Below are positions 53,355 to 61,200 of a stretch of DNA of 64,000 nucleotides, one piece after another. The stretch spans positions 82,256 through 146,255 of the forward strand of contig JAIXQD010000019.1 of assembly GCA_027485855.1 (NCBI GenBank). The letters run 5' to 3'. A model generated the notes under the pieces. That model searched no databases and was not told where the DNA came from. It saw only the letters and a list, made by a program, of their open reading frames with translations. The DNA is from Rickettsiales bacterium (GTDB lineage Bacteria > Pseudomonadota > Alphaproteobacteria > G027485855). Position 1 is the first letter of the stretch, and each line of letters opens with the position of its first letter. Made by a program: the position numbers and the translations under genes.

Positions 53355-53467
53355 AATAAAAGCGCCATTTAGCCGCCTGCATTTAGCTTTTTGTTAAATG
53401 AGAAGGCCTATTGTTGAGGTGGTGAGCGCGGCATGATGCGCACAAATGTTAGAAATGCGAGCAAACG

Positions 53468-53767
53468 ATGAATCATATTGTTAAAAGCGGCATGCGCAGT
53501 GCAAGCCTAAATGGCGTTTTAGCCAGTAAAAAGGCGGTTTCTTTAGCCGATTTGCCGCCGCCCGATACCAAACGCTGGGTCACGCGCCGCAAAGCACAAG
53601 TGATTGCCGCCGTGCGCGAAGGGGTGCTTAGCCTTGAAGCCGCTTGCAACCGCTATGGCCTATCCGAGGAAGAGTTTTTAAGCTGGCAGCGCCTGGTTGA
53701 TGCGCATGGCCTGCGCGGCTTACGCGCCACGCGCCTGCAAGATTACCGGCAAGAGGCCAATAACTAG
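53468..53767 (+). CDS. sciP: CtrA inhibitor SciP (DUF1153)
   Basis: A 99-residue helix-turn-helix protein of the SciP family, which in Caulobacter binds CtrA and represses CtrA-activated genes in G1. Conserved DUF1153 stretches are LPPPDTKRWVTRRKAQVIAA, GVLSLEAACNRYGLSEEEF and SWQRLVDAHGLRGLRATRLQ. The N-terminal 25 residues are variable, as expected. It stands alone between divergent and co-directional genes. Its presence implies a CtrA-type cell cycle in this organism. Confidence 0.93.
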   Translation: MNHIVKSGMRSASLNGVLASKKAVSLADLPPPDTKRWVTRRKAQVIAAVREGVLSLEAACNRYGLSEEEFLSWQRLVDAHGLRGLRATRLQDYRQEANN

Positions 53768-53875
53768 GTTACTCTATACAAGCCAAACCCCAACTAAGAT
53801 AGACAGCAGCGCAGGCCTCGTGTAAAACGAGGCCATTATTTTTGCCCCAAAATGCTTTGCCAAAAGAGGCTTTAT

Positions 53876-54622
53876 ATGCCACGCGTTTCTGTCATTGTGC
53901 CCGTGCTGGATGAGGCCGGCAATGTTGTGCCGCTGCTCGATGAAATCAGCACAGCCATGCAAGCCCTTGCCCCGTTCGAAGTTATTTTTATTGATGATGC
54001 CAGCCGCGATGAAACCGCCCAACAACTGCAGCAAGCCAAAGCCACAAGGCCGTGGCTGCGCGTACTTCAGCATGAGCGCACCGCTGGTCAATCGCGGGCG
54101 TTGCGCAGCGGCATTATGGCGGCCCAAGCACCATGGATTGCCCGCCTTGATGGCGATGGCCAAAACGACCCCGCCGACTTGCCGCAATTGCTACAACAAG
54201 CCTGGCAAGCTGCTGGGGGCGAAACTGGTGGCGAAGCTGGCATAAGCGCAGTTTTGGTGGCAGGTCAGCGCACCAAACGGCAAGATAATTGGCGGCGTCG
54301 CTTAGCCAGCAAATTTGCCAACAAACTGAGAAGCGGCCTTCTGCGCGACAATTGCCCCGATAGTGCCTGCGGCGTTAAGGTGCATCGCCGTGAAGATTGG
54401 CTGATGCTGCCATTTTTTAGCGGCATTCACCGCTACGAGCCGGCGCTATTTTTACATATGGGTGCAAAAGTTTTGTTAGCGCCCGTGCATCATCGCCCGC
54501 GTGGGCAGGGTGTGTCGAAATACACCAATTGGCGCCGCGCCATTTGGGGCCTGTTCGATTTATTTGGCGTGGCTTGGCTCATACGGCGCACCCCCAAAAC
54601 TGTGCAAGTGACCGAGCGCTAA
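53876..54622 (+). CDS. GT2 glycosyltransferase, polyprenyl-phosphate sugar synthase-like
   Basis: A 248-residue family 2 glycosyltransferase like dolichol-phosphate mannose synthase or ArnC. The start at 53876 is set by GAGG six bases upstream. Motifs: VSVIVPVLDEAGNVVPLLDE, VIFIDDASRDET and the metal site ARLDGDGQNDPADLPQL. There are no C-terminal membrane helices, so it resembles the soluble Dpm1 class. It opens a four-gene operon with LAB-N, GT39 and PAP2 genes, and should make the lipid-linked sugar used by the GT39 enzyme. Confidence 0.85.
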   Translation: MPRVSVIVPVLDEAGNVVPLLDEISTAMQALAPFEVIFIDDASRDETAQQLQQAKATRPWLRVLQHERTAGQSRALRSGIMAAQAPWIARLDGDGQNDPADLPQLLQQAWQAAGGETGGEAGISAVLVAGQRTKRQDNWRRRLASKFANKLRSGLLRDNCPDSACGVKVHRREDWLMLPFFSGIHRYEPALFLHMGAKVLLAPVHHRPRGQGVSKYTNWRRAIWGLFDLFGVAWLIRRTPKTVQVTER

Positions 54623-54626
54623 GCCA

Positions 54627-54950
54627 ATGGAGCACCTCCTCAGCGCCATTGGCGGCTTTATCTCGGCGCATATTACCTTATGGACGCTGATTGGCCTATT
54701 TGGGCAAAGCATGTTCATGATGCGCTTTGTGCTGCAATGGATTTATAGCGAAAAAGCCGGACGCAGCGTGGTGCCCGAAGTGTTTTGGTATTTCTCGCTG
54801 GTGGGCGGCCTCATTGTGCTGGCCTATGCCATTCATAAGGCCGATGTGGTGTTTATTTTAGGCCAAGCCACCGGCCTGATTATTTACCTACGCAACATTC
54901 ATTTTATTTGGCGCGAGAAAAAAGCCAAACAGCAAAGCAAACCCTCATGA
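54627..54950 (+). CDS. Lipid-A-disaccharide synthase N-terminal-domain (LAB-N) membrane protein
   Basis: A 107-residue protein with three membrane helices. It matches the LAB-N family by FGQSMFMMRFVLQWIYSEKA, VVPEVFWYFSLVGGLIVLAY and FILGQATGLIIYLRNIHFIW. Such small proteins accompany envelope glycosyltransferases. It starts four bases after the GT2 stop, and its stop overlaps the GT39 start (ATGA). Confidence 0.88.
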   Translation: MEHLLSAIGGFISAHITLWTLIGLFGQSMFMMRFVLQWIYSEKAGRSVVPEVFWYFSLVGGLIVLAYAIHKADVVFILGQATGLIIYLRNIHFIWREKKAKQQSKPS

Positions 54951-56614
54951 AAAATCTGCCGCAGGCTTTTGTTGACAGCAACAACACACTTTTACCAAGA
55001 GCCTATTGGTTGCTGGCACTCATCAGTTTAATTTTATTTTTACCGGGGCAAATGAGCCTGCCTGCCATTGACCGCGATGAAGCACGCTTTGCCCAAGCCA
55101 GCAAACAAATGCTGGAAAGCGGCGATTATGTCGATATTCGCTTTCAAGATGAGGCGCGCCACAAAAAACCCATTGGCATTTACTGGCTACAAGCGGCCGC
55201 CGTTAAAATAACCAATGCACCGCTTGATGCGATTTGGGCCTATCGCCTGCCCTCTTTGTTGGGGGCGATTTTGGCTGTGCTATTCACCACCTTTTTAACC
55301 GCACGCTTATTTGGCGGCATGTTGGGCCTTATGGCGGGGCTGATGCTGGCGGGCTGCGCTGTACTGGGCATAGAAGCACGCTTGGCCAAAACCGATGCGG
55401 CCTTGTTGGCGTGCATTGTGGCAGCGCAAATACCGCTGGCACTGGCTTATGTGCGGCATAATATTAATTGGCCTTGGCGCGTGCTGTTTGCTTTGGCGCT
55501 TGGTGTGGGTATCTTGATTAAGGGGCCGATTATTATATTAGTGGTGGGCGGCACCATTTTGGCGCTGTGGTGGGCCGACAGAAAGCTTACCGATAAAAAT
55601 CTTAGCTGGCTCAAAGCCCTTAAGCCATGGCATTGCTTGGCGCTGGTGGCCTTGGTGGTGGCGCCATGGCTGATAGCTATTAGCATAAAATCGGGTGGGG
55701 CCTTTTGGCAAGAAAGCGTCGGCCATGACTTACTAGGAAAAGTAACCCAAGGGCAAAATTGGGGCGGCGCCCCGCCAGGCTTGCACTTGTTATTATTTAA
55801 TGCGGTTTTTTGGCCCTTTGCGCTGTTAACATTTTTAGCTGCGCCCGCCATTTGGCAAGCCCGCCAAGAACCCGCCGTGCGTTTTTTACTGGCGTGGATT
55901 ATCCCAACCTGGCTGGTGTTTGAGATCTCTTTTAGCAAGCTTGCGCATTATACCATGCCATGCCTGCCTGCCATTGCCGCACTGACCGCCTATGGCTTAA
56001 GCCGCAACTGGCGTGATTTTTGGCAAAAACATTGGGTGAGCAAAAGCCTGCTGTTTTTAATATTTTTTATTGTTAGCCTTGGCTTGTGGGTGGCGATAAT
56101 TTCAGCCCCCGTCTTGCTGACGGCGCAGTTTAATTTTATGCTGGTGGGCATGGCACTGGTGGCCCTTATTGCGCTGGCCTTGGCTTTAAGCCACCTCAGC
56201 CGCCGTGAATATCGCAGTGCGGTTTTTATGCTCTTGCTCAGCAGCACGCTGACTATCCCCACCGCACTGGGCCAAGTTTTGCCGCAGCTACAGCCCTTGT
56301 GGCTGGCGGCACAAGTGCAGCAGGCCATTAAGGCCGATACCCCCTGCCCCAATTGGCAAGCCGTAACCGCAGGCTTTAACGAACCCAGCATTGTCTTTGC
56401 TTTGGGCACCCGCACCGAATTTTTGAATGATGGCAGCAAGGCCGCCGCAGCGATGCTGAATAATCGCTGCCTTGTGCCCGTGGTAAGCGCCGCACAAAGC
56501 GCGGCTTTTATGGCGGTGGCGGGCGAGCAAGCCACACTCATTACCCACATAAGTGGTTTTAACTATGGCAGCGGCGACGCTTTAGAGCTTTATGTTTACC
56601 GCGCCCGTAATTAG
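54947..56614 (+). CDS. ArnT-like GT39 glycosyltransferase
   Basis: A 555-residue polytopic enzyme of the PMT/ArnT class that moves a sugar from a polyprenyl-phosphate carrier to an envelope acceptor. The start ATG at 54947 overlaps the upstream stop. The first periplasmic loop carries the GT-C acidic motif (LPAIDRDEARFAQASKQML) and the Lys/Arg-rich loop EARHKKPIGIYWLQ. About 11-12 helices and a C-terminal domain follow. Acceptors such as lipid A are likely from the operon, but the sugar is unknown. The next gene starts 23 bases inside this one. Confidence 0.88.
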   Translation: MKNLPQAFVDSNNTLLPRAYWLLALISLILFLPGQMSLPAIDRDEARFAQASKQMLESGDYVDIRFQDEARHKKPIGIYWLQAAAVKITNAPLDAIWAYRLPSLLGAILAVLFTTFLTARLFGGMLGLMAGLMLAGCAVLGIEARLAKTDAALLACIVAAQIPLALAYVRHNINWPWRVLFALALGVGILIKGPIIILVVGGTILALWWADRKLTDKNLSWLKALKPWHCLALVALVVAPWLIAISIKSGGAFWQESVGHDLLGKVTQGQNWGGAPPGLHLLLFNAVFWPFALLTFLAAPAIWQARQEPAVRFLLAWIIPTWLVFEISFSKLAHYTMPCLPAIAALTAYGLSRNWRDFWQKHWVSKSLLFLIFFIVSLGLWVAIISAPVLLTAQFNFMLVGMALVALIALALALSHLSRREYRSAVFMLLLSSTLTIPTALGQVLPQLQPLWLAAQVQQAIKADTPCPNWQAVTAGFNEPSIVFALGTRTEFLNDGSKAAAAMLNNRCLVPVVSAAQSAAFMAVAGEQATLITHISGFNYGSGDALELYVYRARN

Positions 56615-57221
56615 GAAAATTGCCCTATTTGCGGGGCTGGCCATGCTTGTCATGCTGGTCTCGGTTTTGTATATCGACTTGCCGCTGTCGCTGGCTTTGC
56701 GTGGGGCCCCAGACTATTTAATAGCCCCCTTTAAAGCCATCACCTTTTTGGGCAAATCTGAATGGTATTTGGTGCCGAGCGGCGTGGTTTTTTTGCTGGC
56801 GCTTTATTTTATAAAACGGCAACCGCAAGCACGGCGCGTGGCCATTTATAGCGGCTTTATTTTTGCCAATGTTGCCGGCAGTGGCATTGCGGTTAATATT
56901 GCCAAAGTGCTGATTGGCCGTGCCCGCCCCGTGCTGGAGCAGCGCTTTGGCTTTTATGGCTTTGATCCGCTGACCCTTAATGGGGACTGGCACTCGCTGC
57001 CCTCGGGCCACACTAATACGGTGTTTGCGCTGGCCTTGGCCGTTGGCGCGCTATGGCCCAAATGGCGCTGGCCGATGCTGGTTTTTGCGGTGGTTATTGC
57101 CTGCTCACGGGTGATTGGTAATAGTCATTATCTGACCGATATTTTGGCGGGTGGCCTGTTGGCTTTTATTACTTTTTACCCAATTAAGGCCTATTTTATG
57201 CGCCAAGGCTGGCTTCGTTGA
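56592..57221 (+). CDS. PAP2-family phosphatase
   Basis: A 209-residue membrane phosphatase with about six helices. The three PAP2 motifs are visible: KVLIGRARPVLE, LPSGHTNTV and CSRVIGNSHYLTD. Candidate substrates are lipid A phosphate (LpxE/LpxF-like) or polyprenyl pyrophosphate; sequence alone does not separate them. It is the last gene of the GT2/LAB-N/GT39 operon and starts within the GT39 gene. Confidence 0.88.
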   Translation: MFTAPVIRKIALFAGLAMLVMLVSVLYIDLPLSLALRGAPDYLIAPFKAITFLGKSEWYLVPSGVVFLLALYFIKRQPQARRVAIYSGFIFANVAGSGIAVNIAKVLIGRARPVLEQRFGFYGFDPLTLNGDWHSLPSGHTNTVFALALAVGALWPKWRWPMLVFAVVIACSRVIGNSHYLTDILAGGLLAFITFYPIKAYFMRQGWLR

Positions 57222-57522
57222 CAAAACGGCACTGATTAGCTAGAAGATTTACCCTGTATGGTGTTAGATATTTAGTGCGGCAACGTAGCTCAGTGCCCCT
57301 CGCGCAAGCGAGAAATTTAAAGAGCCAGTGTTTGGTATTTAGTATCCGGTGTTTGGTGCGGCAGCGTAGCTCAGTGCCCCTCGCGTGAGCGAGAAAAGCA
57401 AAGAGCCAGTGTTTGGTATTTAGTATCCGGTGTTTGGTGCGGCAGCGTAGCTCGGTGCCCCTCGCGCAAGCGAGAAATGCAAAGAGCCAGTGTTTAAGTG
57501 TTTTGATTCAGATGTTTGGTGC
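57222..57522. other. Intergenic region filled by tRNA-fragment repeats
   Basis: About 300 bases without a protein gene. After a short spacer it consists of three tandem repeats that each start with a copy of the 5' end of the downstream tRNA. I see no other feature. Confidence 0.7.
57275..57518 (+). repeat. 81-bp tandem repeats carrying truncated 5' copies of the CAT tRNA
   Basis: Three units (57275, 57356 and 57437; spacing 81, 81, then 82 to the true tRNA region). Each has about 20 bases of the tRNA 5' acceptor and D-arm region (the second copy reads GGCAGCGTAGCTCAGTG; the first has A for G in the acceptor). A hairpin with a GNRA loop then follows (CTCGC-GCAA-GCGAG or CTCGC-GTGA-GCGAG) in place of the rest of the tRNA. 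A shared tail AAAGAGCCAGTGTTT follows the hairpin. It is not a CRISPR, because the units are contiguous and lack unique spacers. Confidence 0.88.
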
Positions 57523-57597
57523 GGCAGCGTAGCTCAGTGGTAGAGCAGGGGAATCATAATCCCTTGGTCGGGAGTTCAAATCTCTCCGCTGCTACCA
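57523..57597 (+). tRNA. tRNA with CAT anticodon (elongator Met, or Ile2)
   Basis: A 75-base cloverleaf. Acceptor GGCAGCG pairs with CGCTGCT (terminal G-U), the anticodon stem GGGGA/TCCCT encloses ATCATAA (anticodon CAT), and CCA is encoded. It lacks the initiator C1-A72 mismatch. The variable region CTTGGTCG resembles tRNA-Ile2, so lysidine-modified Ile2 is an alternative to Met. Confidence 0.88.
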
Positions 57598-57615
57598 AAC
57601 TTTCTACACAATATA

Positions 57616-57647
57616 TTTTGCTATTTTGCTATTTTGCTATTTTGCTT
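57616..57647 (-). repeat. 8-bp microsatellite at the end of the exported-protein gene
   Basis: TTTTGCTA three times plus TTTTGCTT. The first unit to the right encodes the last residues of the exported protein, and its stop codon lies within the repeat. Changes in copy number would leave the protein unchanged or alter only the stop context. Confidence 0.7.
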
Positions 57648-58182
57648 CTGGCTGAGCTATTGGCTTAGCTTGTTCGGCGGCTTTTGCGGCCTCGGCGGCG
57701 GCTTTGTTTTTGGCCTCAAGCTCTTGGCGCTTTTGTTCGATAAACTTACGCTGCATCTCCATCAGGCTTTCACCCACGGGCACCGAGATTTTTTGCTCGC
57801 CTGATTTTTCGTAGGTTAAGTTAAGCTCGATAGTTTTTTGCTTAAGCGTATCCGCACTAATATCTTGCAAAATAAAGCGCACATGACCAGCCTTGGCGAG
57901 GTCCGCGGTGCTGATTGGCAGCGCCAATTGCTCGCCCATGCCTGCGGTCGTGCCATAAATTTCAATTTTTTTGGCGGGGCCCGTTACAGACACCAGCTTA
58001 TCGGGCTTGATTTCGGTAAAGCCTTGCGAGCGCATCACGGCTACCAGCTGTTTTTCGTTGGGGCCTTGTGTTTGGTGCAGGCTGGGCGATTCTATTTTTG
58101 ATTGCGCTTGTGCGGCGGGCGACCCCACCACAAAAACAGACACAAACATGCCACACAAAATGGCACAAAAATTTAAGCGCAT
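57637..58182 (-). CDS. Exported hypothetical protein with C-terminal coiled coil
   Basis: A 181-residue periplasmic protein. GGGAG nine bases upstream fixes the start. The signal peptide is FCAILCGMFVSVFVVGSPAA with cleavage at AQAQS. The middle 90 residues are beta-rich (VTGPAKKIEIYGTTAGMG; QKTIELNLTYEKSGEQKISV). The C-terminus is a charged Ala/Glu/Lys/Gln helix (EQKRQELEAKNKAAAEAAKA). It lies 52 bases downstream of the giant S74 gene and is probably co-transcribed; a role in its assembly or anchoring is only inferred. Confidence 0.7.
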   Translation of the reverse strand: MRLNFCAILCGMFVSVFVVGSPAAQAQSKIESPSLHQTQGPNEKQLVAVMRSQGFTEIKPDKLVSVTGPAKKIEIYGTTAGMGEQLALPISTADLAKAGHVRFILQDISADTLKQKTIELNLTYEKSGEQKISVPVGESLMEMQRKFIEQKRQELEAKNKAAAEAAKAAEQAKPIAQPEAK

Positions 58183-58234
58183 AATAGTAGCTCCCTTAAG
58201 ACATGACCCATGAGTAAGCTATGCCATATTTTGC

Positions 58235-61200
58235 TTAATGTGCATAGCTGGCTGGTTGCAGCTTGGGTTGCGCCTGCTGCTCGGTTGCGGCTTGCTTGGC
58301 CAGAGCCGCCTCAATGGCCGCCATGCGCTGCGAGAGCGCGGCATTTTCGGCCGACAGCTGCTCGATGCGGCTATTGGCACTGGCCAATTGCTGCACCAGA
58401 TTAAGCTGCTCTTTGGCCAGGGCGGCCACTTGCTGCACCACGCCCTCAAGCTTGGCGGCCAGCTCTTTTACGGCCTCAATCACCACACCAAACAGACCGT
58501 CATAATTCACCGTCAGCTTGCCATCTTTGTTGGATTGCACCAATTGTGGCAGCACTTGCTGCACTTCTTGCGCAATCACACCCATATCGGCTTTGTTGCT
58601 TTCGTTCCACACAAACTCAACGCCGCGCAGCTGGTTAAGTGTGCTAAGGCCACTTGCGGTTTTGATATTGTGCTTAAGCGTGGCGTCTGAGCTGTGGAAG
58701 AAGCCCGCAGCAAAATTTGAGCCGCGCGTATAGGTGCTGCCATTGTCATCTACTCGGAAGGTCCACTGCCAGCCGCCGGTTAAAAAGCCGATGCTGCTAC
58801 CGCCATCATCATGGATCCAGCGACGACCCGAGCCGCCATTAATCATCACATTATTACCTGCAACGGCCAATGTGCCGCTGATGGTTGAGTTGCCCGAATC
58901 ATCCGAGCGGAATACCCAGCCACCACCATTATTCAAGAAACCAATCAAATTACTGTCGCTAAATACATAGCGCACATGGTTGGTGTCGGTATCTTGCAGT
59001 TCAATAGCGGGGCTGCTACCCACAACGCGGGCGCGGTTGCCGTTAAAGGTAACGCCACCACCATAGGTCGTCAGCGTGTCGGCCAACACGGCATTTAAGC
59101 GGTTATTGCCACGTGGCTGCAGGTAATAGCCGGTATTGACACGGTCATAGAAGATATTGGCGCGCACATCTTCCATAATACTCGTGGCGCGCGGCACCAC
59201 ATAATAAGCCGTGTTAGCGCGGTCATAGAAGATATTAGCGCGCACATCGTTTAATTGATTTATGCCGTTGGGGTCAAGACTATAGCTATTATCATTGCTA
59301 TCAATAAAGTTTTGCGCATAAACCGTGTTGGTTAGAAAAAGGCTGCCGCTACCAAAAATATTACCACCCGCCGCAACGCGGAAGCGCTCGTTACCGGCGC
59401 CCCAGCTGGCATCATCTTCGGAAATGGTAAAGTCGTTGGCGCTATTAATACCCGTGCCCCAAACCTTGGCAGCGCCACGGTGATAGAACATGCGCGGCGC
59501 TACTTGTGTGCCATTGCCAGATGTTTGCAGCTCTAGCGCCATGCCATTGCCACCACTGGTTTTAATCAGGGTCATAGGCTGGCCCGCGCCACCATTGGCA
59601 GTAAGGTTGCCATTAAGATTAACGTTGCCATTCAGGTTACTCGTGCCAGTCACCTGCATTTTATAACCACCGGGGTCATTACAACCAAAGCAGACATTAC
59701 CTGTGGTAATGATACCGCCCGCCGCATTCGCACCCGTGCCGCCACCATAGCCAATGGTAAGGCCACCTTGCGTGCCATACCAACCGCCACCCAGCCAAAC
59801 ATTTTTATCGTTAGTTGAGCGAATCCAGGTGGTATCGCTCATATGCCAACCACCACCCCAGGCATTGTTATACCAACCACTATTGCCATTGGTGCTAATA
59901 CCATTATTTGCCGTGATATTACCATTTGGATCAATCACCACTACATCGGTAGCACTGGCATTGCGGAAACGTGCCAACGAGCCGCCATTAACATTTTGGA
60001 AGTATAAGTGCGTGGCATGGGCTTGGATTTTTGTAGCCTCGCCGCTCCAGCCGCTATTGGTAAGGCGCAAATCACTGCCGGTGGTGATGTTGCCACTTGG
60101 CACCGTAAGATTGAGGTTATTAAACGACGCCGTGCGCACCGCGCCATCGGCACCGTAAAACTCAACATTACCTGGTAAGCTTGCGTGCGACACACCGCGC
60201 AGCACCATGGTGGCGCCTGTTGTAGTCCAACCCGTGCCACCTGATAAAACAATGTGCTTGTTATTGGCATTGGTGGTGAAGTATGGGTCGGCTGAAGTCA
60301 TGGTAAAGCCGTTGGCTGTCACTTGGCCACTGGTGGTAAGCGATGACGGGTTAAAACTACCCGCCGATAACGAGCCCGACACAGCAAGGTTGCCCGTTAA
60401 ATTCATGGTGCTGCCAGAGGTCATAAGGCGTACGTCAAAATCAGCAGCGGCAGTGGTTTTGAAGTCGATATAAGGGCTGCCAGCAGCACGGCTGATTTCG
60501 ATAGAACCATCGCTGGCATTCATCCATATAGCATTATTACCCGCGCCAGAAATCATATTGCCGGTAGACGCGATAGTGCCGCCAGCGCTAATGTTGCGCC
60601 CAACCGACATATCGTTACTGTCATTCATATTCATCGACCAACCGCCGCCAGCATTCAAGAAGCCAATCAGACCGCTATTGCTATGAATATAGCGTGTAGT
60701 ACCACCACCTTGGTCGGTGTCGGTAAAGTTTATAGTGGGCGAAGTATTCGAAAGAGTGGTACCGCCATAGTTGGTAATAGCATCGGACACCACGCTATTC
60801 AGACGGTTGGTGCCGCGTGGCTGCAATTGATAGGCCGTATTAGAACTATCAACAAATAAATCAGCACGAATTTGGTTCATAATACTGGTACCGCGGGGCA
60901 CCACATAAAACCCTGTGTTAGTTCTATCGTAGAAGATATTTGAACGGATATCGTTGACGAAACTCACACCGCTGGGGTCAACATTGCCGCCCTCGCTATC
61001 GATGAAATTCGTGCCTGTTACCGTGCCCGTGGCCGATAAATTGCCCGAAACGCTGGTATTACCAGTAATAACCAGACCATTGCCATTTTCCAGGGTCAAT
61101 TCAAGGCTGGTATTGGCCGTGCCCCAACCCATATAGGCGCCGCGCTGGCCATCGGGGCGCTGCCATTCAATGTATGGGTAACGGCCCGCCACATTTGAGC

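Noticed and set aside
53242..53467. A full CtrA site (TTAA-N7-TTAA) upstream of sciP
   Set aside because: TTAA pairs are present but with 11- or 16-base gaps, not seven.
53774..54187. Open frame of 137 codons on the minus strand opposite the GT2 glycosyltransferase
   Set aside because: It overlaps a well-supported gene with clear GT2 motifs, shows no family pattern and no ribosome site.
57275..57518. Regular 81-bp repeats considered as a CRISPR array
   Set aside because: Units are contiguous and nearly identical along their full length, with no unique spacers and no cas genes.
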